From Lingula anatina (taxonomy: Eukaryota; Brachiopoda; Lingulata; Lingulida; Lingulidae), in assembly GCF_001039355.2 (NCBI RefSeq), contig NW_019775386.1, forward strand, positions 68,510 to 128,509: a stretch of DNA of 60,000 nt, written 5' to 3'. A program made the translations under genes and the position numbers. Positions 34,646 through 48,267 of this stretch are shown here, in pieces; the stretch's first letter is position 1, and the number at the start of each line of letters is the position of its first letter. Below the pieces are notes generated by a model. That model was not told the origin of the DNA, searched no databases, and saw only the letters and a list, made by a program, of their open reading frames with translations.

Positions 34646-37600
34646 GGTTTGATTCCAGAATAACCTCCGTATCTTAAAAAGTGTCGATATGCTGTAGATA
34701 TGGATTCGTAACAAACTCCCTCTATTTTGATACCACTTTCAAATATTGCCAACGTCCAGGATGTGTGCATGCACTGTGTTTGAGCACTCTTTACATTTGA
34801 AAGAATAAGAATGATATGAACGGTTCATAGAAGATAAATTCATAATAAAGAATTTTTGTCAGTTTGTAGTAAATGTGGTCAAAGAGTCATTCATCCAAGA
34901 AATTGGATAAAAATATATACAGTTTCTTCTGATGGACGTAAAAGGAAACTTTTGTTTGCAGTATTAAGAGCCAGAAAGTACCTTGTGCTCCTGTTTTTCG
35001 CAGACGTTAAGATTAATTGTAAGTAAACCGAAGTCCGCTCGGTAAGCGGTGAATGCAAATGCTTTATTCATACTTTCTGCACCAGACTGAGCTGGTGAAA
35101 ATGCACAGAGATAAAGTAATAGCAACAACAATAATGATGATAATAATAATAATAAATAAAATAGATGAATAGCACCAAAATTACATATATAGAAATGTAC
35201 CATTATTATACATACATACTCAGTATTTCATAATCATACGCTAGGTGCGGTCTTAATATAAAGGAAGGTATTAAGACTCATCAGTGTGCTCTCTCCGACA
35301 GGGTATTGCCAGTGATTGCTAGTTTTATTCTAATTCTTCTCACAGAACGTAGATCTGTTTGGATCTGTAGAGAAAGTAAGGTTAAATAATATTAAGGGAA
35401 ACAGTTTAACGTTTTGATTTTATTCCGGTTTATGGATGGGAAAGCAAAACAGTCTGAGTGAACCAGACGTTTATTTGTAAGGATCTATTACGAGGGAAAG
35501 TTCGCCGCCAAGTTCATTTATTTTCAAATAAAACAAATCTAGTATTTTATGTAGCTGCGGATCTTTTGTTGGATCACCTGGTATTTCTTGTAACAATTCA
35601 TTTTTATGAACTCTCAGTTTACCTGCATTTAGATAAAATCATCAATTCTGCCCTTACGTGCTTAAATACTTAAATGCAACGAGTACCCTGAACGTTTTCC
35701 GTGCACGCGCTCGTGCGCGATCACACTCACAAAAATGCAGTGTTTTACTGATAAAAAAAAGGTGCTGTTAAAAGCACCCAGTAGCCGCTGACAGTATGAT
35801 ACGTCAGTCACTCTTTGACATATCTCATTAAAAACCATCGGACTGTGACGGACACAGCCAACAATTAGACGAGAGACTGAAAAAAAGTGGACGAGAACTA
35901 TTGTTGGACTATAGTGAGGCCGCAGACAGCGTTCCAAGACACGTAAATGCTTTTTTGTCCTTTCGTTATTAATCTCTATACAAATTACTAGACGCAGTTA
36001 ATTTAGAGGGGTTTAAAAACCGTTTAATAGACACTAATCGGTACACGCGTCTTTGGTCACTTAAAGACTAGTCAAAAAGCGGGAGACCGCTTTGTTGAAA
36101 AAAAGGACATGCAATTGCTTGGCTGACAATCTAACAAAGCCGAATATTATTCCCCCTAAACGGAGAAAAATTCAGCCAAAGTGGTTCAAGTGGTCTTGGG
36201 TCTATATATTTTGTGAATGGAAAAGTCTAGTTCCGCCCAGCAACTCGAGAAAAATTGAACTTAAGTGGTTTAAATCTGAAACGTTTTGCGACACATAGAA
36301 TCACTTCTCAAACTCGAGCCCGGGAACACGCCATTTCGGTATCTATTGAGTTTTGAATGACAGCTACTTTAAGTGGCCCTTTTTTATCTGCCCTTCCTTT
36401 TTTTAATCTTTTTTCTTTATCTAATTTGTTTTTCGTGTTGTCTCTTAAGCAACTATTGAAAATCGGACGCTCGCCTCGCGTGGTCCTCGGTCACGATTTA
36501 ACGGTTACTAAATCATTTTGATCAAGTGATACGTTTCTTTTGAAGTTTTTTTTCTCTCTTGCGATCATCCCACTGGGGGCCATCTGGTTACAATTTAAAA
36601 CTACAGCCTCTATCAATTTGGCTACTTAAGAGATGCGCATCCTACGGAAAGTTATATCTCTTTTTCTTTCTTTTTTTTCCATGCCTAACGCGCTTTCTCA
36701 CATATTTGACATTGCAAAAAAGTTAAGAGGAGAAAGTCTCGAATGTTTTATCCATCTAAGCTGGATCCGTTTCGTTCCTCCCGAAATCCATTGGTTTTAA
36801 TTTACATTCGTATGCTTTGTCCGTTTTTATAAAAGTTAACTTGTGTACAGTAAGCGCGGTAGTTGATAGAAAAAGGTGAGCTCTTCTATTTAGCGAGAAC
36901 AGAAAGCTGTTCTTTGTGGTAGGTCGAAAGCCATCATGCCAACTTGTATTCCATCTATGTATCAGAAGTTGAACAACCTTACTTCTTCGTTTACTTATTT
37001 AACCCAGGCATAGCATTCGTGTTCGGTTCTGTTTTGCGCTTGGTGAAGGGCAAAAATCAAAGGGGCAAAGTGATAATTTAACTTACACCTTAAATGTATG
37101 AGACCACATGGGAATGCGTCATTTGTGTATAAAATTTCACCGCTGAACTATAATTATTATTATAACTCAGTCTTTGTGAAACACAGACGGGGCGCCTTGC
37201 AGTCAGCGTTATATGTTTGATGATAATTAAAAGCTTGTTTGAAACTGATACTTCTGTTCCTTTTTGCTTATTATTATTTATCTATTATTATGTTCTTGGA
37301 AAACAGACAATACGCATCTCTGCAATTTTATTCTTGTTCATCATTACAACCATGGATTTATGAACTGGCGCCATTAATCACGCTCCAAAGCTGTAAAATG
37401 ACGCTGAGAAAATAATACTGTAGCAGACATAATGTGTAAAACTTGACGTGCTCCAAATTGGAAATCGAAGAAAAAAATGAGCAAGAAACTGCAGATAATT
37501 TTTATTGGCTTTAGGCTGCAAAGTGTAGGAGGAAATAGTAGAAAAGGTCAAATATGTCTGCGAGCGAAATAGGACGTTGCAAACAGCGTACGTGCATGTT

Positions 37601-38723
37601 AACATTCATCCATAAAAAAAGAAAGAAAAAAGAACCAAAAAGGCTGCCGTTTCACAGTTGCTGTACCGCAGTTCCTCAAGAATATAGCCATTGCCGTCGT
37701 CACCAATTAAATTTGATAAATCTCTTCCACTGCTCTTAAAAAGGACCAGAACTGGGCTACACGGTTAATTTTAACGTTGATCATATTCAAGAAAGAAAAA
37801 GAACAGTGAACAAGTAACATTATTTCAAACCTAACGAATGGGAAAGTGATTAGTAAATAAATACCTCACAAAAATAGATGACCCGTCAAGAGGCGTCAAC
37901 TCTTCCCATTCTAAAGCGACTTCAACCCATTTATTCTTCTCCATCAGATTTGTTTCTTTTCCTATTTCATGCTAATACAAATAACTTAATAAACAAACAC
38001 ATTCGCTGCACCGGAATTCCGCAATGTTATAACCACGGTGTCATTGCATATCCGTATCAATTACGATCGATAAATATCACCTAATAACTCTTATATTTCT
38101 AGCTGTTGTTTGGTGCAGCTTTTTCTTGTGTATAAAAAGTCGCCTTTGGAAGGCTATTGCCTATTATACTGGTACCTATAAAGGCGCGTTTACATTTAAG
38201 TTGGGGCGACCTTTCACCTTGTCACATTGACCAAAGACGCCATTGGCAGAAAGTAATTTAACTGCGTGCCAAGTAGTAGTGAGAAGTAAGGGAGAGGAGA
38301 GGGAGGTAGGTGTCCTACCTACACAATAAGGATAAGGGATTTCGAAAGTACATTGACTCGCACTGCGTTCAGACATTGTGATCTGGAGTTAAAAAAAAAA
38401 AAGAAACAGAACAGTTGCTGCTGCACCGGAGTTCCGCAATATAATATCCATAGTTGTCACAACTAATCATAATGACACGCGCTCGGCTACCATTACTTGT
38501 GTTCAGTTCACCGATTTCTGTTTCATCTCACACCCCTTTACCTTTTTTATAATGAGTCGAGCTACTACAAAAATGAAGGCTGTCTGTACAAGTTCAGTCA
38601 TGTCACTCGGATCTCGTACATGTGGGCCCATACCCAATTCCACCAACAGTCGCGTAAAGACATCAGCGGTATGCACGTGGCAATTACCACAAACAACGAC
38701 CTGATACGAGTAAAACTGTGTTC

Positions 38724-38729
<6 letters not shown>

Positions 38730-38759
<30 letters not shown>

Positions 38760-38802
38760 CAGTACGCGCACACTCGCGCACGCACGCTCGCGCGCACAAG
38801 TA
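38730..38802. repeat. (CA)n followed by CG-rich alternating purine-pyrimidine run
   Basis: A CA tract (38729-38757) passes into GCGCACACTCGCGCACGC-like sequence to about 38798. The almost unbroken pyrimidine-purine alternation is the known sequence requirement for Z-DNA. Confidence 0.75.
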
Positions 38803-40378
38803 AACTCTCTCTCTCTCTTTCAAACACACACCTCCCACTCAAACACAATTTTGGTCCTTTAGAAAATGAACAGAAGATAAATTTCCTAAGCGATATCTAT
38901 GTCTAACCGCCAAAAGACGAGTGCTTAAAAGGTAGAGGCGGTACCTTTGTGAAAGAAAAAATGGAAATAGACGACACAACCATAACAAGTTGTCAATTTC
39001 ACCGTATGTACCTGGCCAGCTCTGTGGACCGGATGTCTTACCTGCAACAGGCAGACAAGTGTTCGAGGCGACAGGTAGACATAACCATACGGTAATTACT
39101 CACGATTTCACATCCCTTATTCATGGTATTTCGTATTCCGAAGCTTTGTCAGTTCTAGTTATTGACAAACACCTTCTGTGTGATATGGTCCTAATATCAG
39201 GGTTTTGAAAACTTTTGTACAATTTTGTTCGTGCATTTAAAAAAAAATTTACGATTTTGGAAATTGTATTAATAAACTATGTTTTCATTTAGAGGATAAT
39301 TACCGTAAAGATAATTCTAAAGCACTTGGTAGGACTTCTGGTGTTGGGCGCGCACCTTGCAGACAGACAGTATATGTAGCAGATAAATTAGAATATGAAT
39401 GAATAGCAGAAGCTATCAAAATGGAGAAAATGGACGCAACAAATACCATGAGGTCTTGTTCATTGAATTACTTTTCGTCTGGCTGATGTAACCGGACATT
39501 TCCTTCTAGACAGACAATAATTAGATAAGGATTGCTTCAATTTTAAGTTATAAAGCGTGGATACAATACGTGTACGGTCCGTGTAATTTTAATTCATGGT
39601 CGTCTTCTTTTGGGCTTTTTACGGTCTGCGTGTTTAAGTTAATGACAATAAAACAGACGGAAGAAGGCCAAACTCTTACAATGTAAGCGTGCGAAGAGGG
39701 GAGGGGGGGGGGGGGCTTCAAAGGAACCTTTCGTTTGCCCCGATAAAGTTTCATCTAAATCAAAAATTTGGTCTAGTTTTCATATGCCATTTTCTCAAGT
39801 TTGGCTACCTAAAGGGAGTAATTGTCTGCTTTTTTCAGAAAATGACTCCCCCCTTGAAATTTTCAGTTACACAATTTGAAAACAAAAGTGACATGTTCTT
39901 GATATGTAAGACATAGTATCTTGCTATTTTTTATCAGTTGCTGAGTATATTTTATACCATGTTATAAACAATTGTAAAGAACAGGTCTGAATATACAAAG
40001 GGTGTCGGTGATCATAATTCAGAGAAAACTCATAAAATTATTGCCATTGTGCTTACAACGCTTTTTCACTCACGTGCGTTGACATCTTTTATATAAAGTG
40101 TCTGACAAAGTCTTTCATTTCAAATTGTAAAACTGCTCTTAACTTCTATTTCATATCTTTTAAAATTCCATGGTTTGATTTTTCAAAAGATGGTGGCTGT
40201 GTTTCCCTCTTGAAAGCCTTGAGACAGTCAGTATGTGAAATATGTAAAAAAAAATGAACTTGATACAGATATCTTGTTTGTTGCAATAAAAGGTACATGC
40301 AAAGGGACACTTGCAGAAAATAATTTAATAACGACCTGTGGTCTCGTCTATCAAATATGACAATCACTCGACACCGAA

Positions 40379-41100
40379 AAGAAATTATGTGAAAAAGGGG
40401 CGATCAAAACCAACAAAAACAAAATTGACCAAAGGGCGAAAATAATTTCCTACCATAATCACCACCGATTAAGGTAAACAAAAACACCAACAAAAGAATG
40501 TCGAAACTTTATCATTTTACAATAATTGGCTATCAAAACAAGAGAAGGGAGGTGCAGAAGAGATATCATTTCATAATTATAGGGGATCAAATCGTCAAAA
40601 GCGGGAATCAGTCAAGTATAAGATGGCAATATTTCTTGTCTTAATGAGAACAATGTCAGTATACTCACAATACATTGGAAGCCAGAAGAAAGCATTATTT
40701 CATAATAATTGGGGCTGTTTCACCACAACAACAGGTGTGCGAAAAATGCTTTGAAAATCACTCCCTCAAAATCAAAAATACAGGAGTGACATAAATGATA
40801 GGATTTCATAAGAACGTGGGGTTCAAAGCGATAACAAAATAAATTCTCTAATGAAATAAATTCACATTTGCTTGTTATTATAAACTTCAAAAAAGAAAAA
40901 AAATGAATAGAAAAAAGAACGGCACGCAGTGAATCATATCATAATCAGTAGACATCAAAAACCCCATTCACAACAATACAAAATTGTATCAAAATTTTTT
41001 TCTTAATCAAACCTATCAAAGTCAACAAATAGAACAATACAAAAAGCAAACTTGAAAAGATAGAATTTCATAACCGCAAACAGTATCTGAATTATATCGG
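40379..41100 (+). repeat. Degenerate tandem array, period about 62 bp, about 12 units
   Basis: A motif resembling GATATCATTTCATAATAATT, followed by a G-rich or GGGG(A/C)TCAAA segment and an A/C-rich tail, recurs near 40380, 40441, 40505, 40567, 40628, 40695, 40749, 40801, 40868, 40933, 40993 and 41064. Individual units have drifted far apart and some are weak, but the spacing stays close to 52-71 bp. It is non-coding, an old minisatellite or satellite remnant. Confidence 0.55.
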
Positions 41101-41933
41101 AATCTGAGTCGAAATAGAAGGAGATATTCGGAAATTCTTGCACAGAAAACCGATGACCCTTCCATTAGTCCAGCACAATTACTCTTTGTAGTGGACATAC
41201 GTTCATGTTACCGCGACAAAGACGTGGACATACGCTAATAATTGAAAACATCGAGAGAAACGACCAACCGGCCATCAAAGCATTTGATAACATCCAACGC
41301 CACAAAGGTAGTGGACATTCCGACGGACAGCGTCCATTCTTTATCTTGACCCCTGTATTCACTCGCTTCGTCCACTAATGAAACGTTATGATTAACCCCC
41401 ATTGTCAGCGTTTTCATATTGTGAAAAGTGACCAGAGCTTTAAGATGAGAGAGAGAGCGGGCCTTTTTTGAAGTTTATGAAATTGTCGATGAAAAAAGGA
41501 GAATGACAAGGTCTTTAATGAAAGGCAAACGCGTGGGCCCCACTTATTTTTGGAATTAGGCAAGAAACAGATGTGTAGGAACAATGGCCAGGGTTGGTCA
41601 GTGTGAAAATGGACACTGGTCTCCAAGCTGAAGCACTGACCATATTGCAGCACTGCCCACGGGCGGGCAGAAGTTGCGTCACTGAAATAGCGTTGTATTA
41701 AAAAGACATTAATGTTAGTATCAAATAGACCAACCTGTCTCCCTATTTAAGTATTTTGACCCCTTAAATGACAGCTATTAGTTAATTTTCAACCTGCAAA
41801 TCAGATTTATTTCTTCTACTCACATTTGCACGGTTGTCATTTCGTTTAAACGTATTGTGCTCACTTTTAGTTTTTTTGTTTCCTCGTTTTTGCTTGGTTT
41901 TGTATCAATAATGTTTTCGATTTTTTTACTTTC

Positions 41934-41934
41934 T

Positions 41935-41968
<34 letters not shown>
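41934..41968. repeat. (GA)n microsatellite
   Basis: GA repeats with one interruption. Confidence 0.85.
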
Positions 41969-42751
41969 CGGGGGAGTTAAAACAGAGCTAAGGAAAAATA
42001 TATTTTACTCGCGACGGGAGGGTTTTCGTTATGTCATTGGTATTACGTTGGTATCAAAAAGACATTAAAAGCAATCTGTCTTTCAAACCCTGCTGCTTTC
42101 TTAATGAGAGCTAGGTCTAGGGCATTCGGTTCAATTTTTATTGCTTTTTTGTGAGCTTTGTACTTTTTGAACGAAATTACTACACAGGGGTATCGTATAA
42201 ACAATCAATATTTCATAAAAAAATTGGAGTTTATTTTCTTTGGAAATGAATTCTGTCAACGTGACATGATTAATTTCATCCACAAAAGTGCTCCCCGAAA
42301 GAGAAACACACGAGGAAATCGAACCTCGACAAATCAGTTTTAAAATCAAGGCGTCGGTTCAACTGAAACAATGGTTACTTTGACACTGTATATTTTGGTC
42401 GCATGTATTACATTCTTCCAAGATTCTTGCAACTGAATAATTTCACCGAAAAATTCTGACCAGTGGGTGAAATTATGATGCCATAATTAAGAAAGGTGAA
42501 TCAAGATAAGAACTTTGATTATTTTCTACAAAATACCTAAGTATTTATATGTATTCGACAAATTAAGTTCTCTAAAACATTCTTAAAGTTGATAAATTAA
42601 ATAGCTGAGACACTCGACAATAAAGACTTGCACCACACAGATCTGATGTATACTTGTACGCTAGTTAAGAAAATTTATTACAAGTGTTTTTTTTTTTTTG
42701 CAAATTTTGAACTTTTGCGTTTTATCAAAGTTATGCAAATGACTGAGAAAT

Positions 42752-42761
42752 CAGAGAGAGA

Positions 42762-42801
<40 letters not shown>
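42752..42801. repeat. (GA)n microsatellite
   Basis: GA repeats with one CA interruption at about 42773. Confidence 0.85.
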
Positions 42802-43448
42802 TCTTGTACATTCTGACTGGCAAAATAACAATAGTAATATATTGTAAGCCACTTTGACAGAACTTCACAGAAGGCAAAGAAGCACGGCAAGAAAAAAGGT
42901 CCATGGTATAATATCTACAATCATCGAAAATGCGAAGTAAGCATCGTAACGACAACAAAAACGGCTGTTTTGGCAATCAGCAAGGCTAGCACTGATAATG
43001 AGACGTGTTCGATTTCTTCAACTCGGCTTCTGAAATAGCGAGCGCGTGCTGTAATATCGCTTAGCGCGTCGCAAAGTTACGCCCCTTAAAGTTTTAATTT
43101 CACGGTAGCTTCATCGGCTGTTACTCTGTGAGCCAAAGTTTCAGTGGTTTGACTGTTATTTTTTTCTAATTCAATCAGCCCCTGCTTTCTGCTATACAAA
43201 GCTCTAAGGTCTTACAGAATACAACGGAATCACCCAAATTTTTTCCTTTGAATGTACAATCAGGGTACCGGTCTCTGCTATTTTATATCATCCAATATTA
43301 TTGAAGAGCAAACGCCTGCTATTGGAAGCTTAGAGTGTCGTCTACTAGACCACAAGCTACACGTTGGTTAGAAAACGACGTAATTATACAGCGGCAAGGA
43401 TGGTGAATGGAACTGCAGACTACCGTGTCAACGACCTCCAGTTCACAG

Positions 43449-43505
43449 ATGAATGAATGAATGAATGAATGAATGAATAAATGAAAGAAAGAATAAATGA
43501 ATGAA
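43449..43505. repeat. (ATGA)n tetranucleotide repeat
   Basis: Eight or so ATGA units followed by imperfect ATAA/AAGA variants. Confidence 0.85.
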
Positions 43506-44872
43506 AAGATCAATCAAAAAGCAGAATAATACTTAAGAATAAAATGAATAAGAAAACAATTGGGGAATAATTGAAAGAAACAAAAGTCGAGAAGAAAAAG
43601 AACGGTTGTTAAAATACTTCAGAATGAAAATGATATGAATCAAATGAAAGCGATTCATGTCCGGGTTTCTTGCATCAGTTTTTAGAAAGGAGAACTAAAT
43701 GGTTTCCTCCCCACCTCTCGTAATAAACACGTCATCTTAATTAAGATCTCCAGGATTTGCCTCATCCTAGCGATGCCCTCGAGTCTGGAACAGGTCTTCG
43801 TCATCGCGCCTTATCTGCCTTGTAAACAACGATCCTGAGGCGCTCGATGACAAATTCCTTCAGATATCTCTGTCAACATTACCGATAAACCCCGAGACAC
43901 ACGTTGTTGACACACGAAGCAATACAAGGGCGATAAGTTACATTACGGCCGTGAGAAAAGTCAACAAATTCAGGATGGACGCGCGAGTATGCGCGTACTG
44001 TGCGTATAATCTTGGTTCGGCCTCTGCTGCCAGCACGGGGCGCACGCCAGCTCGTGGGTGCTGGCGGTGGGTAAGAAGGATAGGGTGGGGGTGTAGATGC
44101 GTCTCTGAGACAGCTCTAGGGTTCTTGTTCACGACAGCGATTAAAGAGGAGAGGGAGGTTCTGGCTTCGAAACACCCCCTTTCCTCTTTTTGACCACACC
44201 CATAAATAGCTTTTGACAGCAAATGTGAAAAACGGAACACCTGTGTTCCTTAAATAATCTGTAGTTATATGTGGACGATCGAAGGTTAAGATACTAATTC
44301 AAACAGTGTCTATGATTCTCTATGAAATCAGTTTTGAATAATACAAAGCATGTTAAGTGTCTGCAAAGCTTAAATTTTGCTTCAGTTATAAACAAACAAC
44401 AACAACAATAACAAAAAATGCTATTACAAATCACGTCCAGTTTTTAAAATCCCTTTGTTGTGCAAAATTCTTTCTTTACCACAACTAATCTTGCTCATTT
44501 TTTGTCTGAAAAATTTACGAGCACTGGCACCTGGCAGCGGTCCGATAGTACTAAATAATGTTTTTACCCACACTGGACAAACACACGCTAATAGATTATA
44601 GTAACTACATGACATTATTGCCAATTGTCATGATTTGTAATGTAATAATTGAAAGCAGTTAAACAGCCAGCTCAGATCAGAGACAGCCATATCGCAAATC
44701 ACTAGGGCGGCGATAACACTCCGGGGTCATTACAATCCGCTATCATATGCTTCTTCCTAACTTATTTGAACTAAATCCGATGACAAATAAAAGCTTTATT
44801 GTGGTATTTATTGCGTTTTTACGACTGACACGACCCTGTGAAATACCTAAAAGATTTAAGGGGGGGGGGGGG

Positions 44873-45065
44873 NNNNNNNNNNNNNNNNNNNNNNNNNNNN
44901 NNNNNNNNNNNNNNNNNNNNNNNNNNNNNNNNNNNNNNNNNNNNNNNNNNNNNNNNNNNNNNNNNNNNNNNNNNNNNNNNNNNNNNNNNNNNNNNNNNNN
45001 NNNNNNNNNNNNNNNNNNNNNNNNNNNNNNNNNNNNNNNNNNNNNNNNNNNNNNNNNNNNNNNNN
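44873..45065. other. Assembly gap (193 N)
   Basis: Preceded by 12 G (44861-44872) and followed by GGGG, so the break lies in a G homopolymer. Confidence 0.99.
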
Positions 45066-45970
45066 GGGGTCCGCGGTAAGTCCTGCCGTTATTGACGTCG
45101 CACGCGGCCCGCTTGCCGGCACAACATAGAAAGCAACGTGAGGGCAAAACGAAGAGAACAGTAGATACGCGCATGAAACCGGCGTCTCAGCGAAAACATT
45201 CAACTTGTATCAAAACATCAGTGATATTTTTTCCTACAATAAAATTGTTAACATGGTCAAAAGACTGCAAAAATATCATAATTATTCAACCGACTCGTTC
45301 ATAAGTTTTCAGATGACTCATTTGCGGTTTATTTCCTCTAATCAATCAACTCATCCAAACAGGTTCTTAAAATGAAGTATACTATTCCAGACGTAAAATA
45401 AATCAAGCGTGTCTAGGAGATTTTAATCTATCCTATAATGAAATATCGTGACTATGTGTTTTTAATAATATATGACTCATTTAACCGCCACCTTTAAAAA
45501 TGGAAGTACACCTCCACATTTTGATTCAACATTAATTGACTCATCATAAAATTTTTATTAATATCACGTGAACGCTTTAAAGATAAATAAAACGGATTAA
45601 TTGACCAATATATCCGGACCACGTAGACGGCTGATAACAGTTCACAAGATTTCCAAAATCGTGATTCAAATGTCCTATAATATGCTAACATAAAGGACGA
45701 CGTAGGACATAAATATATAAGAATGATAATAATCCATCAACATAACTTATCTGAAATCGTGACTTAAACTGCTATCTTTGAACATTATTTTTCTTTCAAG
45801 TAGTTAATTTGGAGTTAATTTAGTCACGCCGTTTACAAAAAACGTGACACAAATACGCCTTAAAAGACTAGGCCAGCGCCATAATTCTTTATAAAAAATA
45901 AAAAGCCCATTGCCAAGCATGAAGACATTGCATACTGTAACTTTTTACATAAAATGTTATTCTTTTTGGT

Positions 45971-45977
45971 CTTGGAC

Positions 45978-46027
<50 letters not shown>

Positions 46028-46042
46028 CGTTATTATATCCAA
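45971..46042. repeat. Palindromic family copy 2, interior expanded to (AAT)n
   Basis: Ends CTTGGACATAATAA and CGTTATTATATCCAA match the hairpin at 5599-5646 with one base change. The interior is about 45 bp of AAT repeats. Confidence 0.65.
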
Positions 46043-47537
46043 ATTTTGGTAACCTACTTAAGCAATCTTAAGAATTTGATCCAAAAGTTTACTCATAATT
46101 TTATTCAAAACTTGAAGCTCTTTTTGTATAAAAATGTCCCCTGTAAAAGTTACACTGCTCTGGTGTCCTAAAACCAGGTAAACCGCGATGACGTCATGGG
46201 CAGACACAAATGGCTCACCTGTCCGTCTCCTGCTGTGTTTTATGAATCATTGGGTCCTGGTTCACAAAAGAACCTTTAAGACCGACGACTGATGTTAACT
46301 TTAAGACCAATTCTTGTTCTATCTATTTTCAAGCTATATTCGTAGCAGTCTACTAAAGTCGACTAACTTATGTTCTAAATTATTGCACATTTCGTTATCA
46401 AAACAGGCGTAATACATCATTTTAGTTAATTATTTCAGATTTATTGGATAGTTGTAGTAGTAGACCAAGTATTTAAATCTTTGGCATTTTAATGCTAAGA
46501 CCAAACATCGATTTTAAGTTATCTTGTGTTACCAGCCCGGTTCTTGGAATTTCCTGAATACATTGATTTTGGTGTTTGGGTCTAAATTTACTAACAGAAT
46601 GCTTTGTAAAGTGGGCGTTCAACACACAGATTTTAATGACACACACTGCAGTTTTGACCACAAAAGCATTTCGGAAGTGTCCACCGTTAGCGACACCTGC
46701 TCCATCGCTACGTTCAATTTATCACTGGCCTCGTTAAAACGATATCCAAACTAATAATCACTCATATTCCTTGTTGTTTTGTTATATCGTTTGTGTTTAT
46801 TTCCCAGTGTGTTAAAAGGATATTCAGGGTGACCTTCGTCTGTCTCATTGCGTTTTATCGAGAACCAAAGTAAGATAAATATCAATTTTAGAAAACAACA
46901 TTCTACAGGTGCATTCGCAATGACGCGGTGTATTGTTCATTTTATGTTATTCAATTCCATAATTTCTTCAAAAGGCCGTGTACTTATCTCAGCTAACAAC
47001 TGTCTCCGCGTTCGTGAATCAGCGTCCCAACGACAACAACAACAATGCCTTCCTCACCTTATTGTTCTATTGGCTTTGTTTATTTTTATACTTCCGACAT
47101 ATTCATCAAAGAGCCATATAATTATTTCTCCAATCTCCCCCACAGAGTTCCGTGATTCATCTGTCTTTCATCTTCCGTACACGGTCACACTCACGTTTTG
47201 TAATTAACTTCCTTAATCGCTAATTGTGATCGGTCTTCTGTGGTCATTTTTAGTCACCTGTGCGTCCTCTTCCGCTACCCCGTGGTCAGAACCTCGTGAC
47301 CTCTCTCCCGGACTTCATTGCTTGCTGATATAATAAACAACAATCGGTAGACCACAAAGGCACATGATACAGGCTACTGTTCACAGAAAGAGCTGTTAGT
47401 TTGGATAATTTTTGTTTACGAGACATTTGATGTAAATTCGTCATTTCTAAATACGTGTATGCTCATACTGTTTTAATTAATTAATTTATCTATTATTATT
47501 ATTATTATTATTTTTTTTTTTTTGAGAAGATGTGACA

Positions 47538-47672
47538 TACCCACCAGGGCCCCAGATTTTAATTAAAATTATGTGTACTTTTCTCCACAGTGGAGAATTG
47601 TGCCATGAATTAACCAGAAACATATCTGTGAATATCTGCTGAAAAATCAATCTGTGGTCCTGGTAGAGGATA
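47538..47672 (+). mobile_element. 135-bp MITE, copy 2, with 9-bp target duplication
   Basis: Same family as 2288-2421. The right part shares ACATATCTGTGAATATCT and GAAAAATCAATCTGTGG, and the termini are variants of TAYCCTCTACCAGG. Flanks are GATGTGACA (47529-47537) and GAGGTGACA (47673-47681), a 9-bp duplication with one mismatch. Confidence 0.8.
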
Positions 47673-48267
47673 GAGGTGACATGTGCATTGAGAAGTGGGA
47701 TATTGTAGGCCGTTTATTGTCACAAACATACTGCAACTTTGGAAGTCTGGCAAAGTAACCAGCCCTCCCCAACTACCATTCTTCAACTACCTTTCTTCTG
47801 GTTACCTGAAATATGGTCGACTGTAAAGACTTGAAAGAAAGAAGAGCACATATATTCGTTTATTTATTTATTCATTCATTTACAGCTAGGATGCAATATT
47901 GCGTCGTAGTTTATAGGTATTTATTTCAACATTCTAACAAAAGTCATAATGTCTCTTATTCTGTGCACGTGTTATCCGTGTCCGCCTTATTTTTTCACTA
48001 CTTTTAATGAGAAAAGGGGTCATCCCAGCTGCAAACATTCCCCTTTTTGTACGAAGTTCGCTTCAATATTGACGGACTGGTAAAACGAAAGTAAATGGTT
48101 ATAAACCTTTTTGACAGTATTTACTTCTCAGTTAGGCCTAAGATTTCTACTAATGCACGAACAACGCTACTTTCTGACGAACGCTAAGCGCTGTGGGAGT
48201 CTTGTTTAAGCCTTCTAGAGAAATATTAACGACAAGATCAACTCTCCATAGGTATTACTTTTAAGCC

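Noticed and set aside
43938-44240. Overlapping open frames on both strands in a GC-richer patch
   Set aside because: GC richness alone lengthens frames. No splice sites, no domain and no codon preference on either strand.
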